Assembly (NCBI GenBank): GCA_005784505.1 | Contig: VCAZ01000272.1 | Span: forward strand, 57,095 to 121,094 | DNA length: 64,000 nucleotides | Direction: 5' to 3' | Source: Bagarius yarrelli | Taxonomy: Eukaryota; Chordata; Actinopteri; Siluriformes; Sisoridae | Shown here: piece by piece, positions 61,221 to 64,000 of the stretch | Position numbering within the stretch: the first letter of the stretch is position 1 | How the letters are laid out: the number at the start of each line of letters is the position of its first letter | Program-made: the position numbers and the translations under genes | The notes under the pieces: model-generated | Database searches by the model: none | Seen by the model: the letters and a program-made list of their open reading frames with translations, nothing else | What the model was told of the DNA's origin: nothing

Positions 61221-64000
61221 TCTAGTCGACCGACAGACAGACACAGACAGACAGACAGACAGACAGACAGATCATCAGCAGCAGCATCTGGCTATCTGCT
61301 CTCTGTGAAACTCGACACGCTGTCACTCTGATTGCACTGAATGTCACAGTGTTCGTTAGATTAATGTTCTTCGGAATGACATCATCTACCAGGAATAAAC
61401 ACTGAATCTCACAGTCAGTACATTACTACCACTTACAGTCCTCCATTTTATTCCACCAGCTAATAGAACTTATTCACACACACACCTCGATTTACTGTAC
61501 ATCGGACTGGATGAGTCATTACTGCTGATTACCTGCTTCAGTCAATCAGGAGCTGGAAGATACCATTTCAGATTAGGGTGGAGTGGGTGAAGACCCTGTG
61601 ATTTGGTATCTGCTACACTTTGATTGAGTAAACACACCTGAAGCAGGTAATCAGCAGTGTGTAGAGCAGAGGGAGCTGTAAGGAACCCGAGTGAGGGGCT
61701 GTTCAAGTCTTTTGTGCGGAGTGTGGGGGTGACATAGAATTTATGTATATAGGTGGTTCCTTTCATTCTCCACCTCAAACAGGTGGGCCAGTTCAACCAC
61801 CCCCTTCACCACCACCACCACTGCCGAGCCAGACCCGATTTTATTATTATTTTTTAAAGCTATATTATGGTTTTTATATTAGTATTGCATAGTTTATTAT
61901 GTAAACACTTTTTCTCCTGTATATCTGATAATAAACACGAGCGGTGTGTTTTCTTCCTGTTCCCGTTCTTCAGCTTCATCTCTGCTCCTCAGTGAGGAAA
62001 AACCAGAGAAGTGAGATGAGATCGTTTCAACCCGGAGCTTGTTTTCATTTTCTGTTTAATTTCCTGACGCATAAGCTCCCCGGCTTTCCGACGCCGCTCC
62101 TCCGACCCCAGAGAGGCGTCCCGACAAGAGAAGGTGGACGCGTTCCCTCGCTCCTGCGCTCTCCCCTTTCTGAACTTGAACACACCAGCCAACGCAGAGG
62201 CGTGTCGAGTTTCTGCTCTCACCAAAAAGGAAAAAAAAGCCCACGGTTGTAGCCGAGCGAGAGCGCGCGAGGCCGTAGCTCGGAGAGGGGATTGTTAGAG
62301 AGCAGAGTTCACTCAGGGGGGGAAAATATTCCTCTCTTCCTGTCTCCGTCTCAGGGACTTTCCTTCTCTCTGCACTTTTTTAAAAACTCCTTCAGTGGTT
62401 CATTACGAAATATATAGAGAAAAGAAAAAGTGGTGTGTTTAGCACGCGTGGTAGTAACGACGTAGCGATCGGTGAAGACGCTGACAGCTTAAGCCACTTA
62501 GGCGCTTATTACAGAGCTTTATTTATGTTCGAGCGCCAGAGGAGAGCGAACAGAAACACTAAACTCGCCCAGCGGAAAGAGGCGAAAGATCAGCTTTGAA
62601 GTTGGAGCAGCTTTGAGGATTGATCGTCTGTTTCTGCTGTCAATCAACTTAAAAAACCAAAAAAACTTTCTGTACAAAACGAAACAAGTCCACAGTTTTG
62701 GGCTTTTTTCGCTCTATTTTTACACGATAACCGAATTATTGTTTATCAACTCGGGGCATAACATTCACTCAAATATCTGCCTTTTTTTCTTTTGCTCTCC
62801 GTTCGCTTTCCTTTTTCTTCCATATCGTTTTTATTTCCATTTCAGATAATCGACTATCAGCTGTCGGAACGAGGGGCGAGTTATTAAAATGCTTGACCTT
62901 TGACCTGCTAACCTTGTGTTTACTATCTGGTTGATAAAGTGAATCACAAGACCATCAAATAAACCTGGTTCTATCTGGATTTATTTAGTTTGTAGTTCCT
63001 TTTTTTTTTGCTTTTCAAACAGTTTGTTAGATAATTAAAGCTTCTCAACATTCAAAATATTTTTATATTAGCGAGAGTTAAACTTTTTTGGATTAAGAAC
63101 TAAACCTTTAAATAACCGTTGAAGAACGTTCTATTGATGTGTGTGTGTGTGCATGCAGTGATTTTAACGGGTAATTTTCAGGTCTCGGTTCTTGGATTCT
63201 GTTTTTACTTTCCTAAGTTCAAGTTTATGAAGTATTTCAATATTTTTTGTTGATATTTTTGCGTATGCAACATTTTGGTCAGGTTAACACACTAAAAGCG
63301 GCTCTGCGTTTTATCCTAGACGAGGTTGAAGGTCACGAGTGAACTTCCAGCGAGGAAGCCTCCAGCGAGGAGGGAGGGGACGCATTCTTTCCCGAGTAGG
63401 ACGCTAATGAAAAACAAACAGTATAAATCCCGGGGTTCTGAGTAAAGCGAGCACATGCTGTCGGATGAAGCAGCGCTTTTCCTCACCGACTGTCACTCGG
63501 AGCCCGAATGCCAACGAGCTCCTGGAAGGATTACATGCAGATATAAAGAGGGGAATCTGACAGTCACGGGTTCGGGGGGTTTTTCCAGGCACAGATATGT
63601 TGTAATCCAGAGGTTCTGGTGAGGGACTGGGATGTAACCCGACACCGAGCCGTGTGTAAACGCAGTCCAGTTTTTTACCCCCCTCGACTTCACACATATG
63701 GACTGTGGATCTCTAAAGAGTTGCAGCGTTTTCTTTGGCTGTGTTTGTTCTCACTCGAATCTTTTCATAACCTCGAGCTTCAGAAAAATCGAATCCAGAT
63801 TCCAGAAATATTCTGGGACGATTGCGGGATTTGAACATGATTCCGTGTTTTAAAAGTCGAAGCAAATTAACAGCAGTAAATTCTGGATAAATTTCACTAC
63901 GTTTGTTTAGAAGATTGCAGAATAAATAATTAAAGCACTGATGATCCGATTTACAGCACTAAACTTCTTATTGTGTTGTAGTTTCGTACCTGATTAGTTT

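Larger units (their letters stand above)
60031..64000. other. alx4 upstream intron, no exon found
   Basis: No frame here reads as the expected helix 1-2 part of the homeodomain. Contents: CT/GA/TTTC simple repeats at 60130-60560, a (CA)n at 60673-60726, a (GACA)n at 61230-61270, and otherwise mixed unique sequence. The stretches 61040-61220 and 63300-63640 are candidate regulatory DNA. Confidence 0.55.

Noticed and set aside
60031..64000. Search for the alx4 exon carrying homeodomain helices 1-2
   Set aside because: No minus-strand frame with the expected paired-type residues ending at a GT donor was found; the exon is probably beyond 64000.

Overview
This window is vertebrate nuclear DNA, most likely from a teleost fish and possibly an otophysan such as a catfish. 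The evidence is fish-like gene content, compact introns full of CA/TG and GA/CT microsatellites, V-SINE-type tRNA-derived SINEs, a dispersed element beginning with the phrase GGCCAAAAGTATT that is common in fish, and Tc1-like remnants. No species assignment is possible from the sequence alone.

Three protein-coding genes can be read exon by exon. (1) tspan18, a tetraspanin, lies on + at 11316-16345 with seven coding exons and 241 aa. (2) ext2, exostosin-2, a heparan-sulfate co-polymerase subunit, lies on + at 21088-47092 with fourteen coding exons, giving about 719 aa once one extra base in the second coding exon is discounted. (3) alx4, a paired-type homeobox gene, lies on - at 60030-56942. 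Only its last two coding exons are present; they carry homeodomain helix 3 and the OAR tail, and the 5' exons lie beyond the right edge. ext2 and alx4 converge tail to tail, as in mammals. In human, from memory, the order is EXT2-ALX4-CD82-TSPAN18. Here tspan18 sits directly upstream of ext2 and no cd82 lies between them, so the block has been rearranged.

Layout: 1-11.3 kb is tspan18 upstream sequence or 5' intron with SINEs, a MITE and an AACGTT-rich degenerate repeat. 11.3-16.9 kb is tspan18. 17.6-17.85 kb is a candidate ext2 promoter and non-coding exon 1. 18.7-20.65 kb is a 78-bp-unit minisatellite in ext2 intron 1. 21.1-47.1 kb is ext2, whose introns hold at least four further minisatellites, MITEs, SINEs, a Tc1 transposase remnant and several low-repeat islands that could be enhancers. 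47.1-56.9 kb is intergenic. 56.9-64 kb is the 3' part of alx4 and its upstream intron.

The three genes do not form a pathway. EXT2 acts in heparan-sulfate synthesis in the Golgi, ALX4 is a nuclear transcription factor of limb and craniofacial mesenchyme, and TSPAN18 is a membrane organiser. The ext2-alx4 linkage is conserved, and the low-repeat islands in ext2 introns are plausible long-range regulatory DNA for alx4, but this is inference. I found no clearly novel gene system. The most interesting items are the ext2 exon frameshift with a nearby second copy of the exon tail, an inverted pair of a short element whose differences look coding, and the unusual density of degenerate minisatellites.
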